From Ureaplasma sp. Hg1 (GTDB lineage: Bacteria; Bacillota_I; Bacilli_A; Mycoplasmatales; Mycoplasmoidaceae), in the NCBI GenBank assembly GCA_021378535.1, contig JAACJV010000011.1:1-33121 (forward strand): a stretch of 33,121 nucleotides of DNA, written 5' to 3'. The notes under the pieces were generated by a model, which did not search any database, was not told where the DNA came from, and worked only from the letters and a program-made list of their open reading frames with translations. Of this stretch, positions 21,029 through 30,975 are shown piece after piece (positions within the stretch are counted from its first letter, which is position 1; every line of letters starts with the position of its first letter). The translations under genes were made by a program, and so were the position numbers.

Positions 21029-21083
21029 GCAAGAAAAATACTACTAACAACGATAAATATTAGACACTCTTGCCTAAAGGCAA
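21029..21083 (+). promoter_or_regulatory. Structured leader of the rpsF operon
   Basis: GCAAGA (21029-21034) can pair with TCTTGC (21068-21073). Alternatively TTGCC-TAAA-GGCAA (21070-21083) can fold as a local hairpin. The two pairings share TTGC and exclude each other. rpsF leaders in many bacteria bind the S6:S18 complex, so autoregulation is plausible, though the consensus was not verified here. Confidence 0.45.
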
Positions 21084-21105
21084 AACCCAAAAGAGGAGGA
21101 CAATT

Positions 21106-21558
21106 ATGGCAAAATATGAAATCATGCTTATTCTTAAAGGCGACTTAGATATAAAAGTTGCTGATGGCGTTGCCCAAGAACTTAAAAGCGTAATTAAAGC
21201 TAAAAAAATTGATGAAGTAAAACACGGAAGCAAAGATATGGCGTATGAAATTCAAAAAATGAGAAAAGGATTTTATTACCAATATAACTTTGAAACTGAA
21301 GAAATTGCTGGCATCGACGAATTTAGAAGACTTTGTGGGATTAATAAAAATGTTTTACGACATTTAATTATTAACCTTGAAAAAGATTATGGTTATAAAG
21401 CAACCATCAACCCTAAAAAAGTTGCTAAATCTAAATTGCGAAGCGTTCAATATGCTAAACATGCTGAAGAAGCTAAGAAGCGTGCAGAAGAACGTCAATT
21501 AGCTTATGAAGCAAGAAAAGCTGAAATGAAAGCTAATAAAGCACAACAACAACAATAG
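21106..21558 (+). CDS. rpsF: Ribosomal protein S6
   Basis: This 150-residue protein of the small ribosomal subunit pairs with S18 on the platform. The first 95 residues are the normal S6 ferredoxin-like fold (MAKYEIMLILKGDL, YYQYNFE, and RHLIINLEKD near residue 85). About 45 further residues are rich in Lys, Ala, Glu and Arg and end in a Gln run, as often in mycoplasmas. The start at 21106 follows the strong AGAGGAGGA site (21092-21100); an upstream in-frame ATG-like start at 21070 falls in the leader hairpin and is not used. First gene of a run through dnaB. Confidence 0.95.
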   Translation: MAKYEIMLILKGDLDIKVADGVAQELKSVIKAKKIDEVKHGSKDMAYEIQKMRKGFYYQYNFETEEIAGIDEFRRLCGINKNVLRHLIINLEKDYGYKATINPKKVAKSKLRSVQYAKHAEEAKKRAEERQLAYEARKAEMKANKAQQQQ

Positions 21559-21569
21559 TGGTATAAAAT

Positions 21570-22049
21570 ATGAACCGCGTAAACTTAGCTGGATATTTAG
21601 CAAGTGACCCCGAAGCAAGGGTGACTTCTAATGGTAATCCGCAATCAAGAATTAGTATTGGAGTGAATGATTTAAGAAGTTGAGATACATCTTATTTTAT
21701 ACCATGTACAGCATGGCAACAAACCGCTACTTATATTAATAACAACCTTCACAAAGGAGACTTTGTAATTGTTGACGGACGATTAACTCGTCGTAACTAT
21801 GTTAACAAAGAAGGCAAAACAATTTATGTTATGGAAGTTGTGATTGATTCATTAAAAAATTATGGATCGAAAAAACCATCAGTAAAGCCTGCGACAAAAC
21901 CGCAAATGGTTTCGTTGGACGAATCATTAACTGATAACGTAGATGTTAATCTAAATGATGCTTTTAAAACATCAACTAGACCCAAAGTGGAAACTAACAA
22001 AGAAATAACAAGTTCATCAATCGATTGAGAAGATGATCTTGATGATTAA
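21570..22049 (+). CDS. ssb: Single-stranded DNA-binding protein
   Basis: This 159-residue protein covers single-stranded DNA during replication and repair. The OB fold occupies about residues 1-105 (MNRVNLAGYLASDPEAR, PCTAWQQTA, GDFVIVDGRLTRRNY). A variable linker follows, then the acidic tail SSIDWEDDLDD that recruits partner proteins. The usual DDIPF ending is absent. TGA codons at residue 38 and in the tail are Trp, so only the C-terminal part appears as a standard ORF. It lies 11 bases after rpsF, with a poor ribosome site (coupled translation is likely). Confidence 0.95.
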
Positions 22050-22066
22050 AGAAAGGATTTTTTATC

Positions 22067-22303
22067 ATGGGAAATTACAATAATAAAAATCGTAAACCAC
22101 GAAAGAAAATTTGTCATTTATGTGCAAAAGGAATTGAACACATCGATTACAAAGATACAGAATTATTACAAAGATATATGAATAACAATTGTAAAATTGT
22201 TGCACGTCGTGTAACTGGAAATTGTTCTAAACACCAAAAACGTATATCAAACTCAATTAAACGAGCTAGAATCGTCGCTTTATTACCATTTGTAAAAGAA
22301 TAA
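22067..22303 (+). CDS. rpsR: Ribosomal protein S18
   Basis: This 78-residue small-subunit protein binds next to S6. The features are KKICHLCAKG with a CxxC pair, the IDYKDTELL segment, GKI-like NCKIVARRVTGN, and the C-terminal SKHQKRISNSIKRARIVALL with its typical basic helix. AAAGAAAGGA at 22048-22057 serves as ribosome site. It keeps the bacterial order rpsF-ssb-rpsR. Confidence 0.97.
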   Translation: MGNYNNKNRKPRKKICHLCAKGIEHIDYKDTELLQRYMNNNCKIVARRVTGNCSKHQKRISNSIKRARIVALLPFVKE

Positions 22304-22366
22304 TTTAGCAAACTTTTAACTTATTAATTGAATTCAAATATTCAATTAGAAATAGGGGTGGCAAAA

Positions 22367-22804
22367 TTGAAAGTCATATTACTACATGATGTAAAAAATT
22401 TAGGAAAAACTAATGACGTTTTAAAAGTCAAAGACGGTTATGCTAAAAATTATTTAATTAAAAATAAGCTAGCTGTTGTTTACACTAACGTTGCAAGTCA
22501 AAAACTTAATATTGATTTACATCTTCTAGATGAAGCTGAGCAAAAACGAAGAAAGCAAGCAACGCTTACTAAAAATGAACTCGAATCTCTAAAAATTAAA
22601 CTAACCTTAAAGACTAATAAAGACCAAGTTTTTGGATCAATTAGTAATAAGGCAATCATGGAAGCTGTCAATGAATCTAAAAAAATAGTAACAAAACATA
22701 TGTTTCATGAAGCTCACAAATTAGGTCTTGGATTTAGTAATGTTAAAATTGATATTTATAAAGATATTTTTGCAACCCTAAAAATTGAAGTGGTAGGGGT
22801 ATAA
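22367..22804 (+). CDS. rplI: Ribosomal protein L9 (TTG start)
   Basis: This 145-residue large-subunit protein has an N-terminal RNA-binding domain (MKVILLHDVKNLGKTNDVLK, then VKDGYAKNYLI), a long helix rich in Lys and Glu, and the C-terminal domain (GSISNKAIMEAV). TTG at 22367 is chosen because AGGGGTGG (22354-22361) precedes it and it gives exactly the family N-terminus. The in-frame TTG at 22328 would add 13 unrelated residues. It is followed two bases later by dnaB. Confidence 0.95.
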   Translation: MKVILLHDVKNLGKTNDVLKVKDGYAKNYLIKNKLAVVYTNVASQKLNIDLHLLDEAEQKRRKQATLTKNELESLKIKLTLKTNKDQVFGSISNKAIMEAVNESKKIVTKHMFHEAHKLGLGFSNVKIDIYKDIFATLKIEVVGV

Positions 22805-22806
22805 AA

Positions 22807-24168
22807 ATGAGTGGAAATACCCAGAATAACATTCATGTTATTGAAGAGAAAGTATTAGCAACAATGATGGGCGACAAACGCATTCTTGATGAAGTGTTTG
22901 CGCGTTTGGATATTCAGGACATTGATAATAGTCAAAATCGTACTATTTTTACTGTTATGCATAAATTATATGATGATAATAAACCAATTGATTTATTTAC
23001 TGTCAGTAATTTTATGAAGAATAATCCCAATTATGATTTTAAGAATCATGATAGTTATTTGCAGAAAATACTAAACAAATTTACAACATCACACGATATT
23101 AATACACATATTGATATTTTAAAAAATTCGGCTATTACAAGACATTTAGCAATATTTGGTAATAAGCTAACTAGTTTAAATATGGATATTACTGATTTTG
23201 ATGATCAGTTATGGAGTGTAGAAAAAGATTTTCTTGAATTAATTCATTCAAAGACATCTACGCAAATCAAAAGTAGTAAACAAGTTTCAGAAGAATATTT
23301 AACTAAGCTACAATATATTCAAGAACATCGTGGCAAAATGACTGGGACACCGTGTGGTTATCAATCAATAGATGATATTACTAATGGATTCCAGCCTGGA
23401 GATTTGATTATTTTAGCTGCAAGACCTAGTATTGGAAAAACGGCACTTTCACTTAATTTTTTACTAAACGCTAGTAAAACTTTAGAAAAAGATGAAGTTG
23501 TAGTTATCTTCTCATTAGAAATGGGTTGTGAACAACTTTTTCAGAGAATGGTTTCGTGTAAATCTGGTGTTAATTCAGATGCCTTAAGAAAAGGTGAATG
23601 AACTAGCGAAGAGGATTATGCGATTCACGAAGCAATTAGTCAATTAGGTGATTTAAATATTATGATTGATGATTCAAGTGATTTAAGTATTTTAGATGTT
23701 CAAACTAAATTGAAGCAATTATCTGCAACAAAGAAAATTAAATTAGTAGTAGTAGATTACCTTCAATTATTAAGAGGCTCAAAAAATAATACATCGCATG
23801 CTAATCGTCAGCAAGAAGTGGCACAAATTTCAAGGACTTTAAAAGCGATTGCCCGAGATATTGATACCCCAGTTATTGCAGTTGCGCAACTATCGCGGAA
23901 AATCGAAGAGCGTAAGGGTGACGACAAAAAACCAATGTTATCAGACTTAAGAGAGTCAGGAGCCATTGAACAGGATGCGGACTTAGTTACATTTATTAAT
24001 TATGAACGTGGCGAAGTTGATAAAGATGGCGATAAAACTGCAACAAAATATAAAGATACAGTAGCAGTTGATTTTATTATTGCTAAGCACCGTAACGGTG
24101 CAACCGGTGAAATTTCATTATTATTTGAAAAATCAATCGGTAAATATAATGATATGTCACACAAATAA
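22807..24168 (+). CDS. dnaB: Replicative DNA helicase DnaB
   Basis: This 453-residue hexameric helicase unwinds DNA at the replication fork. The N-terminal domain (about 1-150, EEKVLATMM, ILDEVFARL) is joined by a linker to the RecA-like ATPase. The ATPase has Walker A ARPSIGKTAL near 205-214, FSLEMG, and Walker B with VVVDYLQLL. The family segment QEVAQISRTLKAIARD and LRESGAIEQDAD are present. TGA at 23599-23601 is Trp (KGEW). There is no intein. The length matches bacterial DnaB (about 450-470). Confidence 0.97.
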
Positions 24169-24179
24169 AAGAGGTAAAT

Positions 24180-25640
24180 ATGAAAAAACGTTCTCAAATT
24201 AAACTATTAGCACTAATAGCCGGATCACTTATTATGGTCGGTCCAATTTTAGCTTTAACATCATGTAGTTCAGCAGCGACGCCACATGGCCCAACTACTA
24301 ATGTAAATGTTTCTAGTATTTATACCACACTAGGTGGAGACTATAATCAAAACGATGGAACCAATCATAGCATTATGTTAAAATATGGAGATGCTTCATC
24401 AAATGATGCAATTTCACGAGTAGAGATACCTAATACCCCTTCTAACATTCCTTATAGTTTGAGTGATGCTAATGCTAAATACACAGATAAGGATGCTAGT
24501 GAAGAAAGTATTAAACAAGCCGCTTTTTACTATAATGAATATTATATTAACGGGATGTTAACTCAATCGCTTTTATCAGCAGCTGCTAGTTTAGTAAATT
24601 TTGCAGCTCACAATTTAATCACTGATAGTATTATAGATAGCGGGAATCATGATTCTAATTGAGGTGATACAAATTGAACTCACACAGTTTATGATAGTTT
24701 AGTTGCAAGTAATAAAACTGTCAAACCTAAACAAAAAATAACTGAAATTAATAAACAAATGGGTCAACTTCGTGAATTCATGGCAGCTTGAGTTTTAGGT
24801 GCTGGTAGTGGAAGTAATACATATCATATATGACCTAAAAACGTTTCTTATACTTTAAGTTACAGAGGTTATGATAGTTTGGGTCATAAAACAGAAAATT
24901 TGCATGACCAAGCATTAGGTTTTGATCCAAAGACTAATCTTGATAAATTACGAAATTTAAATAACAATATTATTGTAAGTGATATTAGTATAGATTTTGC
25001 ATGATATAAAACATCTAAAACAGGCGGATCATGAGTTGATAGTGGCAGCGAATTAAGTGCGCTTCAAAAACAAACTCATGATGCTGGCACATGATCTAGT
25101 TTAGATTATACTATTCCAGGGGATATAAAAAATCCAACCAAAGATAATCCTTGTGCTGGTACTGAAATAAAAATTAATCCAGATCACTTAGATTACCATA
25201 TTAATATGGGCGATATGGAATTAACAACCGCTAAAACATATTATGCAAAAAAAGATGATCCTAAAAAAGACGATACTACAGATGTTTATTCTGGGTTATT
25301 AGAAATGACATCACCTTTAGTGGGTGACTCAGGACATTATAGTGTTGATTCATCCAAAGGTTCATTTCTTAAATTTAATGCTTTTGATCAAGGCGGAACA
25401 ATAACTTTAAAACCTTCATTTGATGTTGATGCTTTTGATAAGACCAATAAATTAATAAATGCAACAACACTAACAACAGATTTAAAGGCGAATGATTGAG
25501 ATTCAATTAAAGATAAAATATTAAAATATGTAGCTTTTACTGACACTGATACAATAGACCCTAAAACAAATCCTGATGGGCTTCCAGGACTTTATCAGAT
25601 TTTATCTTTTGATAAAGCTGATAACGACGAACCTAAATAA
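24180..25640 (+). CDS. Surface lipoprotein, unknown function
   Basis: This 486-residue protein carries a lipoprotein signal peptide: KKR at the N-terminus, a hydrophobic core, and a lipobox ending LTSC with Cys29 as the lipidated residue. The mature part is rich in Asn, Asp, Ser, Thr and Tyr, without a recognised domain. Seven or more TGA codons are Trp, which breaks the gene into pieces under the standard code. AGAGGT lies at 24170-24175. In M. genitalium an unrelated-looking lipoprotein gene sits at the same place between dnaB and ung, so the slot is conserved though the sequence may not be. Confidence 0.85.
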
Positions 25641-25654
25641 AGGTTAATATTAGT

Positions 25655-26314
25655 ATGAATTTTAATAATATTATAACTGATTGAAAAGGGGTTTTAGAAT
25701 TGGAAACTAAACAACCATATTGAAACCAACTACAAGCAACAGTATCACAAGCATACGAAAAAAAAGATGTCTTTCCATTAGAAGAACATCTTTTTGCTGC
25801 TTTTAATTACTTTAATATTAGGGATTTAAAAGTGGTTATTTTAGGACAAGATCCATACCATAATTTTGATCAAGCTAATGGTTTAGCTTTTAGTGTTAAT
25901 ACAAAAAAACTTCCACCTTCCTTAAAAAATATTTTTAAGGAATTAAAAAATGATTTAGGTATTACAAGGGTTAACGGTGACCTTACTGATTGGGCGAAAC
26001 AAGGTGTTTTATTACTTAACACTAGTTTGACTGTAATAGCACACGAACCACAAAGCCATAGTAAAATCGGTTGAACTAATTTTACCGACAATATAATTAG
26101 ATATATAAATCTAAATTGTGAATCAATTATTTTTGTTTTGTGGGGGAATAGTGCTATTCAAAAAATCAAATTAATTGATGAAACAAAACATTATGTTTTA
26201 AAGAGTGCCCATCCTTCACCACTAAGTGCAAGAAAAGGATTTATAAATAATAATCATTTTAGTAAAATAAATAATATACTTAAAGATATAAGTAAATCTA
26301 GAATTGAATGATAG
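25655..26314 (+). CDS. ung: Uracil-DNA glycosylase
   Basis: This 219-residue enzyme removes uracil from DNA and starts base excision repair. The water-activating motif GQDPYH is at residues 64-69 with Asp66. The substrate-pocket motif GLAFSVN follows at about 77, then the segment LLLNTSLTV, and the catalytic HPSPLSA at 186-192. TGA codons occur at four places as Trp. The length equals family-1 UNG. It starts 14 bases after the lipoprotein gene with AAAGG upstream. The position matches ung of M. genitalium in this neighbourhood. Confidence 0.97.
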
Positions 26315-26323
26315 GAGGATAGT

Positions 26324-27364
26324 ATGGATACAGTATTATTAATTAATAATGTCATTGACACTAATGCAGGGTTATCAGCACTTAATGTCGTCCTTATCTT
26401 TCTAGCGTTCGTTTTAGTTTTAGTTTTTGTAGCTTTTATTAAAAAGTTAATCTACCGTTTTAAATATAAAAAAAGATATTATATTATTCCTCGCGTTGGT
26501 GTTAAAGGGATTAGTAATATCGCCATGGTGATATCAATTTCAATCGCAGTTATTTTATTATTAACTGTTGTAACAGCGGGAATGGCTTCAGTTATTTTTC
26601 GTACATGAGCTGGAACACGGGTAACGCTAGAAGGTATTTTAATTAAAATAGGTGGTTTACTGTTTGGACCTATCATTGGTATTTTTATAGGGCTAATGAC
26701 TGATTTATTAGCAGTGGCACTAACTGCTGGAGTATTTCATTATGGTTATCTATTTGCAGCAATGGCCTTTGGCTTAGTTGGTGGTGTAATTCGTAATATT
26801 ATGACTTACAGTAATCAAAAGGATACTGTCTTTGCATTTTATTCGACAATCTTAACTGCCCTCGTCGGTATCGGAGTTTGTGTTTTCTTATTCTATTTAG
26901 GACCAAAGCCTAACTATAGTATTCCGATTTTTGGGAAAAATATTACTATACCACAAGCCGTTGTGATTGGTGTTGTTGCAGGTTTTGTTATTTTATCAAT
27001 CGCCATTATTTGGGTATGCCTCTTTGTCCAGCGGTATCAGAATAAATTTATTTTGCCAAAAAAACGACAATTTAAAGAGAATCAAAAAGAATATGATTGA
27101 TACCGCGTTTTCGCCCCGGTGTTAACAACCGTCATGATTACTGAGATTGCAATCAATGTTTTTATGATGCCGTCGTTTGATGCCTCCTTAACCGGACTGC
27201 AATATTCCCAATGAGTTAGTTTGAGAATTGCTGCTTTAATTCCAATGGTAATATTAAATATGCTAGTAATTTATCCAGTATTTAAAATTGTAGTGCCATT
27301 AGTTACTTATAATTATGAAGATGATTTGATAGAAGATTTAAATGTGCCGTTATACGTCAACTAA
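26324..27364 (+). CDS. ECF transporter S component-like membrane protein
   Basis: This 346-residue membrane protein has at least seven hydrophobic segments. The stretch GGLLFGPIIGIFIGLMTDLL (about residues 110-129) is the typical feature of ECF vitamin transporter S subunits such as FolT, which bind a substrate and dock with EcfT and the two ATPases. The protein is longer than a minimal S component (about 170-200), with an extra N-terminal helix and a C-terminal part, as in several mycoplasma members. The substrate is unknown; folate is only one option. AGGAGG at 26313-26318 precedes the start. It lies between ung and gatC. Confidence 0.75.
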
Positions 27365-27375
27365 AAGGAGATAGT

Positions 27376-27666
27376 ATGAAAATTAATCAAGAAAAAATAA
27401 TGTTATATGCTAAGTCATTATTGTTTGAACCAAACAAAGATGAAATGCATCATTTGATAGAAGAGTTTGAAGATATTTTAGAACAAATGGAAATTGTTGA
27501 TGAAATTGATACTAAAGGTGTAGCAATTTCTAGTTTTCCAAATTTAAACAATAAAACATATTTACGTGAAGATATTGTCATTGATGTTAAAAATAGCGAA
27601 GCAATGACTAGTAATGCAAATGATCAATATGATAATTATATTATGGTAGAACACAATGATAAATAG
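27376..27666 (+). CDS. gatC: Aspartyl/glutamyl-tRNA amidotransferase subunit C
   Basis: This 96-residue subunit bridges GatA and GatB of the enzyme that converts Glu-tRNA-Gln to Gln-tRNA-Gln. The features are the N-terminal helices with KIMLYAKSLLFEPNKDE, the LIEEFEDILEQMEIVDEID segment and a C-terminal LREDIVI typical of GatC. AAAGGAG at 27364-27370 precedes the start. Its end overlaps the gatA start by 11 bases. Confidence 0.93.
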   Translation: MKINQEKIMLYAKSLLFEPNKDEMHHLIEEFEDILEQMEIVDEIDTKGVAISSFPNLNNKTYLREDIVIDVKNSEAMTSNANDQYDNYIMVEHNDK

Positions 27667-29092
27667 AACAATTAGAGAGCTTCATGAAGCATTATTAAAT
27701 AAGCAAATAACATGCCTAGAACTTACTAAACAATGTATTAATAAATTAGCTAATACTAAAAAATACAATGCATGTATTTTTGATAATCAAAAAAAAGCAT
27801 TAGAATTAGCTAAACAAATTGATGAAAAAAATGAAATAAAAAAAGAAGATTATCTTTTTGGAATTCCTTTTTCATTAAAAGATAATATTTCAACTAAAGG
27901 TATTGTTACAACTGGAGGTTCATTATTTTTAAAAAACTATGTCCCGCCGTTTAATGCTTTTGTGGCTGAATTATTATGTAATCAAAATGCTGTTTTATTA
28001 GCCAAGGCTAACCTTGATGAATTTGGTTTAGGTGGAACAGGAACTTTTTCAGCTTTTGGTGATGTAATCAATCCGCTTGATAAAACTTTAATTACTGGTG
28101 GTTCAAGTTCTGGTTCAGCCGTTATGGTGCAACAAGGGGTCGTTCCGTTTTCATTAGGCACCGATACTGGTGATTCAATCCGCAAACCAGCTAATTATTT
28201 AGGGATAGTAGGTTTTAAGCCATCGTATGGCTTAATATCTAGGTATGGGGTTTTTCCTTATTCACCTAGTTTGGATCACGTGGGGATGTTAACTAATGAT
28301 GTGACTGATGTGGCAATTTTAATGGATTATTTAGCTAAAGTTGATTATCGCGACTTTACATCTATTAGTAACGATAGAAGTTATTACAATAATTTAAAAC
28401 CAAATAAAAACTATAAAGTAGCTATTCTTAAAAACTTAGATAAATATATGACTCCAGCAGTTAAAAAAGAATTTGATAAAACAATTAAAATTTTAAAAAA
28501 AGAAGGGTTTAAATTTACAGAAATTGAGTTTAATGAAAAATTGCTACAGGCGATTGATCCGCTTTACAAAATAATTAGTTATGCTGAAGCAGCTAGTTGT
28601 TATGCCAATTTAACTGGGATTCCATTTGGTTTAAAAGCTGAAGGAAAAACATATTTGGATGTTGCTCACGAATCTCGTACCATGTATTTTGGGAAACAAT
28701 TAAAACGTCGTTTTATTATTGGAGCTTATGCAACAAGTACAGAGAACTTCGAACGTTTATTCAATGAAGCCAAAAGAATTCGTACTTTGGTAAATCAAGA
28801 ATCAACCAAGATTTATCAAAAATATGATTTTATTATGATGCCAGGCGCAAGTAATATCGCACCCAAGGTTAGTGATGTTAAAGTAAACAAGGCAACATTA
28901 AATATCTGTGATGATGCTTTACAAATGGCAAATTTTGGTGGGTTTCCATCAATCACCATCCCAATGGCAACAATCAGCAAACAACCAATTGGGCTTAATA
29001 TATCTTCGTCATATAAAAATGATTTAGAAGTTTTAAATTGTGCATTAGCGATTGAGCAAATTTTAAAGTTAGAAGGTACTAATAATGGATAA
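27656..29092 (+). CDS. gatA: Aspartyl/glutamyl-tRNA amidotransferase subunit A
   Basis: This 478-residue amidase releases ammonia from glutamine for the transamidation reaction. The Ser-cisSer-Lys triad is visible: Lys75 (SLKDN), Ser150 (TGGSSSGS, 147-154) and Ser174 (DTGDSIRKP). The second glycine of the usual DTGGS is Asp173 here, a change that still fits the amidase signature. Length and order with gatC and gatB are standard. The start overlaps gatC and the stop overlaps gatB, suggesting coupled translation in a C-A-B operon. No TGA codon occurs in it. Confidence 0.97.
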   Translation: MINRTIRELHEALLNKQITCLELTKQCINKLANTKKYNACIFDNQKKALELAKQIDEKNEIKKEDYLFGIPFSLKDNISTKGIVTTGGSLFLKNYVPPFNAFVAELLCNQNAVLLAKANLDEFGLGGTGTFSAFGDVINPLDKTLITGGSSSGSAVMVQQGVVPFSLGTDTGDSIRKPANYLGIVGFKPSYGLISRYGVFPYSPSLDHVGMLTNDVTDVAILMDYLAKVDYRDFTSISNDRSYYNNLKPNKNYKVAILKNLDKYMTPAVKKEFDKTIKILKKEGFKFTEIEFNEKLLQAIDPLYKIISYAEAASCYANLTGIPFGLKAEGKTYLDVAHESRTMYFGKQLKRRFIIGAYATSTENFERLFNEAKRIRTLVNQESTKIYQKYDFIMMPGASNIAPKVSDVKVNKATLNICDDALQMANFGGFPSITIPMATISKQPIGLNISSSYKNDLEVLNCALAIEQILKLEGTNNG

Positions 29093-30515
29093 TTTTGAAG
29101 TTGTAATTGGAATTGAAGTACATACTGCTTTAAATACCAAAACTAAAATGTTTTCACCAGCATTAAATAGTCACACGTCTTATCGTAATAGCAATGTTAA
29201 TGAAGTGGATTTAGCATTGCCTGGAAGTATGCCACAACCAAATAAGGCAGCAATTGATAAAGCTATTTTATTGGCAACAGCATTAGGAATGAAAATCAAT
29301 ATTGATAACATTCAATTTGATCGAAAAAATTATTTTTATATGGATTTACCAAAAGGTTTTCAAATCACACAACAACATTATCCAATCGGTCGTAATGGTT
29401 ACTTAGATATTAACGTTGATAATGTTAAGAAGCGAATTGAAATTGAAAGAATTCATATTGAAGAAGATACAGCCAAACATATAGATATTGATGATAAAAT
29501 TATGTTAGATTACAATCGTGCAGGTTCTCCTTTGATTGAAATCGTGACAGAGCCTGTGATTAGTTCAGCAGCTGAAGCAATGAACTATGTGGCAACATTG
29601 CGAAGGGTATTAAAATTTATTAATATTTCAGATGCAAAAATGGAAGAGGGTTCATTGCGAGCTGATGTTAATATTTCATTGCGTCTATATGGTCAAAAGG
29701 AATTAGGAACTAAAGTTGAAATAAAAAATATTAATTCAATTAGTAATATTTCAAAAGCAATTGCTTTTGAAATTAAACGTCAAACTGGATTACTATTAAC
29801 CGGGCAACCTGTCATGCAAGAAACGCGGCGATTTAATGATCAAAAAGCAACAACCGATTTTATGCGAGCTAAAACTGATGCAGTTGATTATCGTTACATG
29901 ACTGAGCCTAATATCGCTAGCATTAGTCTTCCTAAAACATATTTAAAAGAAGTTACTAAAACGATGCCGCAGCTACCTCAATCAATTAGTGAGCAATTAT
30001 TAAAGCAAAAATTGGACATCAAAAATATTGAATTGCTATTAGACAATTACGAATTATATTTAATTTTTAATAAAATTAACGAGGTTGTTAAAGATGCACC
30101 ATTAACTTTTAAATGAGTAGCTTTGGAATTAGTTGGTTTATTAAATAAGAAACAAATTAACATTAATACTTTATCACCAATTATTCTGGATAATATTAGT
30201 GCCATGATTAAACTTTTAATTAGCCAAGAAATTAATGGTAAGCAGGCTAAAACTATTTTAGAACAAATTATCATTAGTACAGATTCAGTAGACGAAATTA
30301 TCAAAACATTCGGTTTCATTCAAATTAAGGATTCTAAAATTATCGGTGATATTTTAATTAAAGTAATAAATGATAATCCAAAAATGGTCGAACAATACCA
30401 CGAACGTCCTGAACGAACTGAAAAGTTTTTTATGGGTATGGTAATGAAGCAAACGCATGGTCAAGCTAATCCAATTATAACTATTGAAGTTTTAAAAAAA
30501 TTATTACAAAAATAA
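29085..30515 (+). CDS. gatB: Aspartyl/glutamyl-tRNA amidotransferase subunit B
   Basis: This 476-residue subunit binds the misacylated tRNA and activates the glutamate side chain with ATP. Seen in order: GIEVHTAL, the YMDLPKGFQITQQHYP segment, HIEEDTAKH, DYNRAGSPLIEIVTEP, and EIKNINSI. Then come FNDQKATTDFMRAKTDAVDY and the C-terminal helical YqeY-like tail domain with MVMKQTHGQANP. TGA at 30114-30116 is Trp. The length is usual (about 475). The start overlaps gatA by eight bases. Confidence 0.97.
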
Positions 30516-30535
30516 GTTAATTTCAAATAATAAAT

Positions 30536-30574
30536 AAAACATTCGTATTGTAATAATTTACAGGCGAATGTTTT
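30536..30574 (+). terminator. Terminator after gatB
   Basis: AAAACATTCG (30536-30545) and CGAATGTTTT (30565-30574) form a 10-bp stem with a 19-base loop, and the T-run continues to 30575. Confidence 0.8.
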
Positions 30575-30575
30575 T

Positions 30576-30923
30576 ATTAAAAGAGACTAATTTTATCTAA
30601 AATATTTATGTAAAAGTGATTATTTATAATTTAAATACACATAATTAAAATATCGAGCACCATAAATAATCACACGCTAATGAAATTTATAGTAGCATTT
30701 CTATATAATAAATCTAAAATATTTAATTACAAGTTGCTATAGGATTTTCCTTTAATGTGAGATTTATTGCAACAAAAGATAAACTTCTAACAATTAATAT
30801 TACTAAAGTAGCAATGAAGCAAAATCAATGTGTAATGCTAATCATAGGCTTAAACGAAACTATGAATGGTGTAATATTATTTATAGTTTAATGATATTTT
30901 GATATTAGTTTAATCAATAATAT
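30576..30923. other. Gene-free interval
   Basis: No believable gene is seen. It contains a perfect 12-bp inverted repeat (30616-30627 with 30662-30673) and a weak nested hairpin (GTTGC to GCAAC, 30733-30773). An open frame of about 55 codons without a good start is noted among the rejected items. Confidence 0.6.
30616..30673. repeat. Perfect 12-bp inverted repeat
   Basis: GTGATTATTTAT and ATAAATAATCAC lie 34 bases apart. No T-run follows, so it is not a simple terminator. Confidence 0.8.
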
Positions 30924-30953
30924 TTTACTTTTTTATTTTAATGTTATTATAAT
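30924..30953 (+). promoter_or_regulatory. Probable promoter of the zinc-ribbon gene
   Basis: TTTACT (30924-30929), an 18-base spacer and a perfect TATAAT (30948-30953), 22 bases before the start codon at 30976. Confidence 0.55.
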
Positions 30954-30975
30954 ATTAGAAAGTTAAGGAGACACT

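Noticed and set aside
21070-21105. Earlier start of rpsF at 21070
   Set aside because: It would begin inside the leader hairpin with no ribosome site, while ATG 21106 has a strong site and gives the normal S6 N-terminus.
22328-22366. Earlier TTG start of rplI
   Set aside because: The TTG at 22367 has the strong AGGGGTGG site and the exact L9 N-terminus.
30720-30891. Short open frame of about 55 codons
   Set aside because: It lacks an ATG near its beginning and a ribosome site, and such a length is expected by chance in AT-rich DNA with two stop codons.
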